DNA of 64,000 nt from Lewinellaceae bacterium (GTDB lineage: Bacteria > Bacteroidota > Bacteroidia > Chitinophagales > Saprospiraceae), in the NCBI GenBank assembly GCA_020636315.1, contig JACJYA010000006.1, positions 248,001-312,000 on the forward strand. Reading direction: 5' to 3'. A model generated the notes under the pieces. It saw only the letters and a list, made by a program, of their open reading frames with translations. It made no database searches and was not told the origin of the DNA. Positions 43,916 through 50,394 of this stretch are shown here, piece by piece. Made by a program: the position numbers and the translations under genes. How positions within the stretch are numbered: the first letter of the stretch is position 1; each line of letters begins with the position of its first letter.

Positions 43916-44008
43916 TGTAAGCCGGGGCATACAACTTTGGGTAATGTATCATTGGTTACAAAACTTTTCCCTGTTTCATCCGATTTTTATGCTTAAAACC
44001 ACCATTCA

Positions 44009-44572
44009 ATGAAAAGTAAGCTTAATCTGTTGAAAAATGGCAGGCTCATTTTTTCTGCCGTAATCTTAATGGGTTTATTCTCCTGCAGCCAATCGAATGA
44101 AGCAACCGAATCGAATTCGGACGGAAATAAAACGGAAAATGTTCTGGCCTCCGCACGGGAAGAGCCTTCTTCTGACGCTATACAATGGTTAGGTATCGAG
44201 GAGGCACTGGCGGCACAAAGGGAAAACCCCAAGCCCCTCTTCATCGACGTTTACACCGACTGGTGCCACTGGTGTAAAGTTATGGACAGCAAAACCTTTT
44301 CCCGGCCGGAAGTAGCCAGGTACATGAATGAAAATTTTCACCCTGTGAAGTTCAATGCAGAAAAAGAAGCACCACTGACCTTCAGAGGACAGGAGTTCAA
44401 AGTGGTGGATGCCGGAAGAAGAGGCATTCATACTTTTGCCTATGCCATCCTGGACGGCAGAATGAGCTACCCTTCTTATGTTATTCTAGACAACCAGCTG
44501 CAACGCCTGGGCATCATCAAAGGATTTAAAGAAGCGGAACCATTCCTCCAGGAGCTGAAACAGGTTCGTTGA
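44009..44572 (+). CDS. Thioredoxin-like lipoprotein
   Basis: 187 residues. Lipoprotein signal (AVILMGLFSCSQSN, lipobox LFSC) then a Ser/Asp-rich linker and a thioredoxin fold with the redox motif CHWC in IDVYTDWCHWCKVMDSKTFSRPEVARYMNENFHPVKFNAEKE. It resembles DsbD-gamma/YyaL-type thioredoxin-like proteins that end in PSYVILD. It lies between the CoxD-like and CoxE-like genes, 93 bases after one and 124 before the other, an unusual position. Whether it serves the hydroxylase or only sits there is unknown. Confidence 0.88.
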   Translation: MKSKLNLLKNGRLIFSAVILMGLFSCSQSNEATESNSDGNKTENVLASAREEPSSDAIQWLGIEEALAAQRENPKPLFIDVYTDWCHWCKVMDSKTFSRPEVARYMNENFHPVKFNAEKEAPLTFRGQEFKVVDAGRRGIHTFAYAILDGRMSYPSYVILDNQLQRLGIIKGFKEAEPFLQELKQVR

Positions 44573-44695
44573 ATTCGTGATTCGTGATTCGTGGATTGAG
44601 CCACTTTATCTACATAATTCAAGTTGCGATATACTAACCAGCCGGCCTAAAATGCTTGATCGCAACTTAGACTTAATAAACCCTAATTCCCCACC

Positions 44696-45841
44696 ATGGA
44701 ACTGATCCTGCGCCAGACGAGCCTTAGCGCCAATATTGTTGCCTTTTGCCGGTTCCTTCGGCAGAAAGGCTTTACCGTTGGGCCCCAGGAAGAATCTGAT
44801 GCGCTTCTGGCTTTGGAAAAGCTGGCTCCTTTCGGGGCCCCTGATGCCCTTCAGCTCTGCCTGAAAGCCACGCTGGCCCGTACGCTTCCCCAGCAAATGC
44901 TCTTCGATGAACTTTATATACAGTATTGGAGAGAATTGGAAAAGGCGGTCAATTCAAAGTCCAGGGAGGGCGCACCAGAACAAAAAGCGGCCAGTGGCAA
45001 AGGGCAGGAACAACCGCCCAGGGCCCAATCCATTAAAAACTGGCTACAAGGCAGCCATGCCCGGGATACAGAGGAAATGGCCACTTACAGCACTCAGGAA
45101 ATGGCCGGCCGGAGAGACTTTTCTTCTTTTCGGGAAGAGGAGCTTTGGGAAGTCACCCGCCTGATACACCGCATTGCCCGATCTCTGGCGCTGCGGCAAA
45201 GCCGGCGCAGAAAACGCTCCAACCGCCCCCTTCAACTTGACCTTCGCCGCACCTTGCGGTTGAACATGAGGCGAGGCGGAGAGATTTTGGAACTGGCTCA
45301 TTTCGAACCGGCCCGGAATAAACAGCAGATCGTATTACTCTGTGACGTCAGCAAGTCAATGGACCTTTACAGCCGCTTTCTCATCCAGTTTATTTATGCT
45401 TTCCAGAATGCCTGCCGGCGTATAGAGACTTTCGTTTTCAGTACTTCCCTGTATCGGGTGACCAGCCAGCTGCGGCAAAGAGACTTCGGCACAGCTCTTT
45501 CCGGGCTGGCTGATGCCGTCCCGGGATGGTCCGGAGGAACAAAAATAGGAGAGTCCTTCCATGCATTCTGCAAGTATTATGCCGGAAAGCTGCTCAACAA
45601 CCGCACTATTGTGATCATAATGAGTGATGGATGGGATACCGGCAACACGGAACTGCTGGCGGAAAGTATGCGGATCATTCAGAGTAAATCAGCAAAGGTC
45701 ATCTGGATGAACCCACTGGCAGGCAGTACCGGCTTTAAACCCAACACGTCAGGGCTTAAGGCCGCTATGCCTTTCATCGATATCTTTGCCGCTGCACATA
45801 ATGTTGAAAGCCTTCGGGACTTACACCGCCACCTGAAGTAA
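44696..45841 (+). CDS. CoxE-like von Willebrand A protein
   Basis: 381 residues. An N-terminal helical domain (SLSANIVAFCRFLRQKGFTVGPQEESDALLALEKL), a variable charged middle and the vWA domain with MIDAS motif DVSKSM in IVLLCDVSKSMDLYSRFLIQFIYAFQN, then GGTKIGESFHAFCKYYAG (MIDAS Thr) and VIIMSDGWDTGNTELL (MIDAS Asp). The CoxE family pairs with the MoxR ATPase CoxD in cofactor assembly of molybdenum hydroxylases. It closes the cox-type series. Confidence 0.92.
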   Translation: MELILRQTSLSANIVAFCRFLRQKGFTVGPQEESDALLALEKLAPFGAPDALQLCLKATLARTLPQQMLFDELYIQYWRELEKAVNSKSREGAPEQKAASGKGQEQPPRAQSIKNWLQGSHARDTEEMATYSTQEMAGRRDFSSFREEELWEVTRLIHRIARSLALRQSRRRKRSNRPLQLDLRRTLRLNMRRGGEILELAHFEPARNKQQIVLLCDVSKSMDLYSRFLIQFIYAFQNACRRIETFVFSTSLYRVTSQLRQRDFGTALSGLADAVPGWSGGTKIGESFHAFCKYYAGKLLNNRTIVIIMSDGWDTGNTELLAESMRIIQSKSAKVIWMNPLAGSTGFKPNTSGLKAAMPFIDIFAAAHNVESLRDLHRHLK

Positions 45842-45941
45842 GGCCCGGTTGGAATTTTCGGCGTTAGGTTTGGAAAAAATGAACTACCACCCACCTGTTT
45901 TGTTCTGATTGTATTCCAGAACAAAAAAGCCAAACCGACTC

Positions 45942-46409
45942 ATGACACATCTTAAAGAGGGAGACAAAGCTCCGGATTTTCAGGGTATAGACCAGAATGA
46001 AAATGAAGTTGCTCTTTCCGATTTCAAAGGAAAGAAACTGATCCTTTATTTTTACCCCAAAGATGATACCCCGGGTTGTACGGCAGAAGCATGTAACCTT
46101 CGGGACAATTACTCCGTATTAAAAAAGGAAGGCTTCGAATTGCTGGGGGTGAGCCCCGACAACCCGAAGAAGCACCAGAAGTTCATCGACAAGTACAGCC
46201 TGCCTTTCCCACTGATCGCAGACACAGAAAAGAAGATCCTCAATGACTATGGCGTATGGGGGCCGAAAAAATTTATGGGCAGGACATACGATGGAGTACA
46301 CCGGACAACCTTCGTCATCGATGAGGAAGGAAAAATAGAAAAGGTATTTACAAAAGTTAATACAAAGGCACACGCCGAGCAGATCCTGGAAGGGATGGCA
46401 GAGGCGTAG
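45942..46409 (+). CDS. bcp: Thiol peroxidase Bcp (peroxiredoxin Q)
   Basis: 155 residues from the ATG at 45942. Peroxiredoxin fold: GDKAPDFQGIDQNENEVALSDFKGKKLILYFYPKDDTPGCTAEACNLRD, with the peroxidatic Cys in TPGC and a second Cys five residues later (EAC) as resolving Cys, the usual atypical 2-Cys pattern of PrxQ. Later parts LLGVSPDNPKKHQKFIDKYSLPFPLIADTEKKI and GVHRTTFVIDEEGKI fit the family. Reduces peroxides with thioredoxin. Confidence 0.97.
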   Translation: MTHLKEGDKAPDFQGIDQNENEVALSDFKGKKLILYFYPKDDTPGCTAEACNLRDNYSVLKKEGFELLGVSPDNPKKHQKFIDKYSLPFPLIADTEKKILNDYGVWGPKKFMGRTYDGVHRTTFVIDEEGKIEKVFTKVNTKAHAEQILEGMAEA

Positions 46410-46440
46410 CGCCTGTACTATCAGATGCGATGCTTTAGCG

Positions 46441-46477
46441 AGGAGGCCACTTTTTGAAAAGTGCCCTCCTTTTTTTA
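46441..46477 (+). terminator. Terminator of bcp
   Basis: AGGAGG-C-CACTTTT (46441-46454) pairs with AAAAGTG-C-CCTCCT (46457-46470) around one C/C mismatch, then a run of seven T that overlaps the stop codon of the convergent PfkB gene. Confidence 0.85.
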
Positions 46478-47401
46478 CAGGTCCAGGTCGGCATCAAAGT
46501 TGACCAGTTCCACAAAAGCGGCGATCCGCTCCTTGATCTCCTTGTTGGACAACCCTTTCAACCGTTCTATACTAAATTTCTCTACGCAGAAGGAAGCCAT
46601 TGCCGAACCATAGATCACCGCCCGTTTCATGTTTTCAAAGGAAAGGTCATCTGTCTTGGCAAGGTAGCCGATAAACCCACCGGCAAAGGTATCTCCTGCA
46701 CCGGTAGGGTCATAGACTTCCGCCAGGGGCAGGGCCGGGGCGAAGAAGATATTACCTCCCTCAAAAAGCAGGGCGCCGTGTTCGCCTTTCTTGATAACCA
46801 GGTATTTGGGGCCAAGGCGGTGAATGGCATCCGCCGCTTTTACCAGTGAATGTTCTCCGGACAACTGACGAGCTTCTTCGTCGTTGATGACCAGGACGTC
46901 GATCATCTTCAGCACTTCCAGCAGGCTTTCCATGGCGGTATTCATCCAGAAGTTCATAGTATCCAGCGCGATCAGTTTAGGCCGTTGCCCGAGCTGTTCG
47001 ATCACTTTCTTTTGAATGGAGGGGGTCAGGTTCCCCAGCATAAGATATTCTACTTTCTTATAATGCTCCGGGAGGACAGGATCAAAATCACCCAGTACGT
47101 TGAGCTGTGTATCCAGCGTATCCCGGTCGTTAAGGTTGTTGTGATAACGGCCAGACCAGAAGAAGGACCGTTCGCCTTCCTTTACCTGAAGCCCATCCAG
47201 GTTGACTCCCCGGGAACGAAGATAATCCAACTCTTCATCCGGAAAATCATCTCCTATTACAGAGACGATCTTCAGGTCTTTCGTGAAATAGGATGCGGCC
47301 AGGGTAATGTAAGTTGCGGCTCCTCCCACGACCATCTCCGCCCGGCCAAAAGGTGTTTCAATGTCATCAAAAGCGACAGTGCCAACGGCAAGTAGGCTCA
47401 T
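46475..47401 (-). CDS. PfkB family sugar/nucleoside kinase
   Basis: 308 residues. Ribokinase-like fold: start MSLLAVGTVAFDDIETPFGRAEMVVGGAATYITLAASYF (the GG substrate motif), ALDTMNFWMNTAMESLLEVLKMIDVLVINDEEARQLSGE, VIKKGEHGALLFEGG, and the C-terminal signature DPTGAGDTFAGGFIGYLAKT with catalytic Asp. Substrate unclear; adenosine or a nucleoside, or a sugar, are possible. It is convergent with bcp and is the last gene before the tRNA-Asn array. Confidence 0.9.
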   Translation of the reverse strand: MSLLAVGTVAFDDIETPFGRAEMVVGGAATYITLAASYFTKDLKIVSVIGDDFPDEELDYLRSRGVNLDGLQVKEGERSFFWSGRYHNNLNDRDTLDTQLNVLGDFDPVLPEHYKKVEYLMLGNLTPSIQKKVIEQLGQRPKLIALDTMNFWMNTAMESLLEVLKMIDVLVINDEEARQLSGEHSLVKAADAIHRLGPKYLVIKKGEHGALLFEGGNIFFAPALPLAEVYDPTGAGDTFAGGFIGYLAKTDDLSFENMKRAVIYGSAMASFCVEKFSIERLKGLSNKEIKERIAAFVELVNFDADLDL

Positions 47402-47541
47402 ATCAGTAAGAATTTTGGCGTCCTGACTAACAGCAAAGATTCAAAAAGCAACCTTTGAGAAAAAACCGGTTTTCTGAACGATTGCTCGTTATTTGCCGTT
47501 AGCCGGGACAGATATTTTTTTGGAAAATTATTCAGCAAAGA

Positions 47542-47572
47542 TTGCACTTTTATACCGGAAGTGATAACTTTG
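47542..47572 (+). promoter_or_regulatory. Promoter of tRNA-Asn
   Basis: TTG (47542-47544), a 20-base spacer and TAACTTTG (47565-47572) match the Bacteroidota consensus exactly. The start near 47579 gives a 5' leader of about 35 bases to be trimmed from the tRNA. No such promoter precedes any of the six defective copies. Confidence 0.75.
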
Positions 47573-47613
47573 CACTCGCCTTTTGAAGAAAAGGTTTTTT
47601 AAGGATAAAATAT

Positions 47614-47687
47614 GCCTCAGTAGCTCAGTTGGTTAGAGCGGCGGACTGTTAATCCGTAGGTCCAAGGTTCAAGTCCTTGCTGAGGCG
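47614..47687 (+). tRNA. tRNA-Asn (anticodon GTT)
   Basis: 74 bases that fold as a complete cloverleaf: acceptor GCCTCAG/CTGAGGC with discriminator G at 47687, D-arm GCTC/GAGC, anticodon loop CTGTTAA (anticodon GTT at 47648-47650), T-arm CAAGG-TTCAAGT-CCTTG. CCA is not encoded. It has its own promoter and terminator. This is the only intact copy of a sequence repeated in damaged form six more times over the next 2.6 kb. Confidence 0.97.
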
Positions 47688-47689
47688 CT

Positions 47690-47723
47690 AAGCCCTGAAC
47701 GTAATGCGTTCGGGGCTTTTTTT
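47690..47723 (+). terminator. Terminator of tRNA-Asn (repeated after every defective copy)
   Basis: AAGCCCTGAACG (47690-47701) pairs with CGTTCGGGGCTT (47707-47718), loop TAATG, then seven T. The same element follows each defective copy, at about 48118, 48536, 48951, 49379, 49836 and 50294. Confidence 0.9.
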
Positions 47724-47740
47724 GTGCAATCCTGTGGCCT

Positions 47741-48046
47741 ATGCATTACGTTTATATTCTGCACTCTCAAGCCGCTGATAAGTTTTATATTGGCCAGACG
47801 CCCGATATAGACACCCGCCTTCTGTTCCACAATGAACTGTCCGAAAATTCCTTCACCTCCAGGTACAGGCCGTGGGGGCTGAAACTTAAGATCCTTGTCA
47901 ATAACCGCAGCGAAGCTGTTACCATCGAGCGATATATCAAAAACCGCAAGAGCAAGGCCTACATCCGAAAACTCATCCAGGAGGAGAGTGCAGTGGCTAA
48001 ACTGCTGGCAAAGTTCAAGATCAACCCGCCTGGCTCAGTTGGTTAG
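47741..48046 (+). CDS. GIY-YIG nuclease, array copy 1 (intact)
   Basis: 101 residues. A minimal GIY-YIG endonuclease domain: YVYIL (residues 3-7) and FYIG (15-18) form the two motifs, Arg26 is the expected catalytic Arg (TRLLFHN), and Glu63 in EAVTIERYIKN the metal-binding Glu. Length is that of the small stand-alone UPF0213/YhbQ-like group. The last residues (GSVG and stop) are encoded inside the defective tRNA-Asn copy that follows. It begins 18 bases past the tRNA terminator, with no promoter of its own, so it depends on read-through or an unseen start. Its protein is identical to copy 4. Confidence 0.9.
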   Translation: MHYVYILHSQAADKFYIGQTPDIDTRLLFHNELSENSFTSRYRPWGLKLKILVNNRSEAVTIERYIKNRKSKAYIRKLIQEESAVAKLLAKFKINPPGSVG

Positions 48047-48115
48047 AGCGGTCCCGCTTTTTTGAAAAAAGCGGGATTAATCCGTAGGCCCAAGGTTCAA
48101 GTCCTTGCTGAGGCG
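48028..48115 (+). pseudogene. Defective tRNA-Asn copy 1 with palindrome
   Basis: 88 bases derived from the tRNA-Asn gene. The D-arm and T-arm are intact. The 5' acceptor strand is shortened (CAGTA lost, so only GCCT can pair with AGGC), and the seven bases CGGACTG, which include the first anticodon base, are replaced by a 25-base palindrome (48052-48076, TCCCGCTTTTTT, central G, AAAAAAGCGGGA). It cannot work as tRNA. The variable-loop side reads AGGCCC, against AGGTCC in the real tRNA. Confidence 0.9.
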
Positions 48116-48176
48116 CTAAGCCCTGAACGTAATGCGTTCGGGGCTTTTTGTTTTGTGCAATCCCACCAATTCTGTT

Positions 48177-48464
48177 ATGCACGTTTATATTCTGCACTCT
48201 CAAGCCGCTGATAAGTTTTATAGACACCCGCCTTCTGTTCCACAATGAACTGTCCGAAAATTCCTTCACCTCCAGGTACAGGTAGTAAGAGTGGGGCTGA
48301 AACTTAAGATCCTTGTCAATAACCGCAGCGAAGCTGTTACCATCGAGCGATATATCAAAAACCGCAAGAGCAAGGCCTACATCCGAAAACTCATCCAGGA
48401 GGAGAGTGCAGTGGCTAAACTGCTGGCAAAGTTCAAGATCAACCCGCCTGGCTCAGTTGGTTAG
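48177..48464 (+). pseudogene. GIY-YIG nuclease, array copy 2 (broken)
   Basis: Same sequence as copy 1 but with a 20-base deletion after AAGTTTTAT, which removes the second motif (YIG) and shifts the frame, so a stop follows at CAATGA. A second lesion changes the codons around the PWGLK segment (CAGGTAGTAAGAGTGG). The 3' part returns to the normal sequence and runs into the tRNA remnant. Confidence 0.85.
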
Positions 48465-48533
48465 AGCGGTCCCGCTTTTTTGAAAAAAGCGGGATTAATC
48501 CGTAGGCCCAAGGTTCAAGTCCTTGCTGAGGCG
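48446..48533 (+). pseudogene. Defective tRNA-Asn copy 2 with palindrome
   Basis: Same 88-base form as copy 1, with the palindrome at 48470-48494, AGGCCC variant, and terminator after it. No base differs from copy 1 over the palindrome. Confidence 0.9.
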
Positions 48534-48586
48534 CTAAGCCCTGAACGTAATGCGTTCGGGGCTTTTTTTGTGCAATCCTGTGGCCC

Positions 48587-48879
48587 ATGCATTACGTTTA
48601 TATTCTGCACTCCAAGGCCGCTGATAAGTTTTATATTGGCCAGACGCCCGATATAGACACCCGCCTTCTGTTCCACAATGAACTGTCCGAAAATTCCTTA
48701 TTTGAGTGGTCCCGCTGAAACTTAAGATCCTTGTCATCAACCGCAGCGAAGCTGTTACCAAGCGATATATCAAAAACCGCAAGAGCAATACTTACATCCG
48801 AAAACTCATCCAGGAGGAGAGTGCAGTGGCTAAACTGCTGGCAAAGTTCAAGATCAACCCGCCTGGCTCAGTTGGTTAG
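48587..48879 (+). pseudogene. GIY-YIG nuclease, array copy 3 (truncated)
   Basis: Intact up to about residue 36, then a 28-base stretch is replaced by a different 18 bases that include GGTCCCGCT, a piece of the hairpin sequence. A stop follows at 48716-48718 after 43 codons. The catalytic Glu region lies beyond the stop and has its own small deletion (CATCG lost). Confidence 0.85.
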
Positions 48880-48948
48880 AGCGGTCCCGCTTTTTTGAAA
48901 AAAGCGGGATTAATCCGTAGGTCCAAGGTTCAAGTCCTTGCTGAGGCG
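48861..48948 (+). pseudogene. Defective tRNA-Asn copy 3 with palindrome
   Basis: Same 88-base form, palindrome at 48885-48909, AGGTCC variant like the true tRNA. Confidence 0.9.
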
Positions 48949-49001
48949 CTAAGCCCTGAACGTAATGCGTTCGGGGCTTTTTTTGTGCAATCCTGTGGCC
49001 T

Positions 49002-49307
49002 ATGCATTACGTTTATATTCTGCACTCTCAAGCCGCTGATAAGTTTTATATTGGCCAGACGCCCGATATAGACACCCGCCTTCTGTTCCACAATGAACTG
49101 TCCGAAAATTCCTTCACCTCCAGGTACAGGCCGTGGGGGCTGAAACTTAAGATCCTTGTCAATAACCGCAGCGAAGCTGTTACCATCGAGCGATATATCA
49201 AAAACCGCAAGAGCAAGGCCTACATCCGAAAACTCATCCAGGAGGAGAGTGCAGTGGCTAAACTGCTGGCAAAGTTCAAGATCAACCCGCCTGGCTCAGT
49301 TGGTTAG
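49002..49307 (+). CDS. GIY-YIG nuclease, array copy 4 (intact)
   Basis: 101 residues, identical in protein and, as far as I can see, in DNA to copy 1, with all motif residues present (Tyr3/Tyr5, Tyr16-Ile17-Gly18, Arg26, Glu63). Near-perfect identity between copies 1.26 kb apart, with broken copies between them, points to recent duplication or gene conversion. Its 3' end is again inside a tRNA remnant. Confidence 0.9.
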   Translation: MHYVYILHSQAADKFYIGQTPDIDTRLLFHNELSENSFTSRYRPWGLKLKILVNNRSEAVTIERYIKNRKSKAYIRKLIQEESAVAKLLAKFKINPPGSVG

Positions 49308-49376
49308 AGCGGTCCCGCTTTTTTGAAAAAAGCGGGATTAATCCGTAGGTCCAAGGTTCAAGTCCTTGCTGAGGCG
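49289..49376 (+). pseudogene. Defective tRNA-Asn copy 4 with palindrome
   Basis: Same 88-base form, palindrome at 49313-49337, AGGTCC variant. Confidence 0.9.
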
Positions 49377-49429
49377 CTAAGCCCTGAACGTAATGCGTTC
49401 GGGGCTTTTTTTGTGCAATCCTGTGGCCT

Positions 49430-49764
49430 ATGCATTACGTTTATATTCTGCACTCTCTGATAAGTTTTAGGCCGCTGATACACCCTTCTTCCTGATAGAC
49501 TTTATATATGGTAAGACGCCCGATATAGACACCCGCCTTCTGTTCCACAATGAACTGTCCGAAAATTCCTTCACCTCCAGGTACAGGCCGTGGGCGCTGA
49601 AACTTAAGATCCTTGTCAATAACCGCAGCGAAGCTGTTACCATCGAGCGATATATCAAAAACCGCAAGAGCAAAGGTTACATCCGAAAACTCATCCAGGA
49701 GGAGAGTGCAGTGGCTAAACTGCTGGCAAAGTTCAAGATCAACCCGCCTGGCTCAGTTGGTTAG
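49430..49764 (+). pseudogene. GIY-YIG nuclease, array copy 5 (broken)
   Basis: The 5' part is rearranged: after TGCACTCT the sequence reads CTGATAAGTTTTAGGCCGC, a scrambled form of the normal CAAGCCGCTGATAAGTTTTA, and an extra 20 bases precede the YIG region. The start frame stops early. From GACGCCCGATATAGAC on, the sequence is nearly normal. Confidence 0.85.
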
Positions 49765-49833
49765 AGCGGTCCCGCTTTTTTGAAAAAAGCGGGATTAATC
49801 CGTAGGTCCAAGGTTCAAGTCCTTGCTGAGGCG
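49746..49833 (+). pseudogene. Defective tRNA-Asn copy 5 with palindrome
   Basis: Same 88-base form, palindrome at 49770-49794, AGGTCC variant. The terminator after it has one added T (CGTTTCGGGGC) and a weaker T-run. Confidence 0.9.
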
Positions 49834-49889
49834 CTAAGCCCTGAACGTAATGCGTTTCGGGGCTTTTAATTGCAATCCTGCAACGTTTT

Positions 49890-50222
49890 ATGCATTACGT
49901 TTATATTCTGCACTCTCAAGCCGCTGATAAGTTTATAGGTAAGACGCCCGATATATAGACACCCGCCTTCGAGCGATATTCCACAATGAACTGTCCGAAA
50001 ATTCCTTCACCTCAGGTACAGGTAGTAGAGGGGCTGAAACTTAAGATCCTTGTCAATAACCGCAGCGAAGCTGTTACCATCGAGCGATATATCAAAAACC
50101 GGAGATTCATCCACCATTGTTGCAAAGGCAAAGCCTACATCCGAAAACTCATCCAGGAGGAGAGTGCAGTGGCTAAACTGCTGGCAAAGTTCAAGATCAA
50201 CCCGCCTGGCTCAGTTGGTTAG
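49890..50222 (+). pseudogene. GIY-YIG nuclease, array copy 6 (broken)
   Basis: Several small lesions: YIG region shortened, GAGCGATAT inserted near the RLL segment from a downstream part of the same gene, GGCC/GTG changes at the PWGLK segment, and a 22-base insert at 50100-50121 that is identical to 50444-50465 inside the neighbouring phosphofructokinase gene. An open frame of 78 codons remains at 49986-50222 but lacks the first motifs. Confidence 0.85.
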
Positions 50223-50291
50223 AGCGGTCCCGCTTTTTTGAAAAAAGCGGGATTAATCCGTAGGCCCAAGGTTCAAGTCCTTGCTGAGGCG
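50204..50291 (+). pseudogene. Defective tRNA-Asn copy 6 with palindrome
   Basis: Same 88-base form, palindrome at 50228-50252, AGGCCC variant like copies 1 and 2. Confidence 0.9.
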
Positions 50292-50344
50292 CTAAGCCCT
50301 GAACGTAATGCGTTCGGGGCTTTTTTGTGCAATCCTGTGGCCCT

Positions 50345-50386
50345 ATGCATTACGTTTATATTCTGCACTCTCAAGCCGCTGATAAG
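50345..50386 (+). pseudogene. GIY-YIG nuclease, array copy 7 (5' fragment)
   Basis: Only the first 14 codons remain (MHYVYILHSQAADK), cut off nine bases before the stop codon of the convergent phosphofructokinase gene. It marks the right border of the array. Confidence 0.8.
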
Positions 50387-50394
50387 CAATTACT

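Noticed and set aside
48052..48076. The palindrome as an ordinary rho-independent terminator of the nuclease genes
   Set aside because: The T-run lies inside the stem, not after it, and a conventional terminator already follows each unit. A weak terminator role is not excluded, but the exact symmetry and the position inside the tRNA copy are not explained by it.
48028..48115. tRNA-Asn with an intron (group I) in the anticodon loop
   Set aside because: The extra sequence is only a 25-base palindrome, and the acceptor stem has lost bases, so splicing could not give a working tRNA. The intact tRNA-Asn gene is in front.
47614..50386. CRISPR array as explanation for the evenly spaced repeats
   Set aside because: The repeat unit is over 400 bases and holds a tRNA-derived region and an open frame. 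There are no short repeats with unique spacers, and no cas genes.
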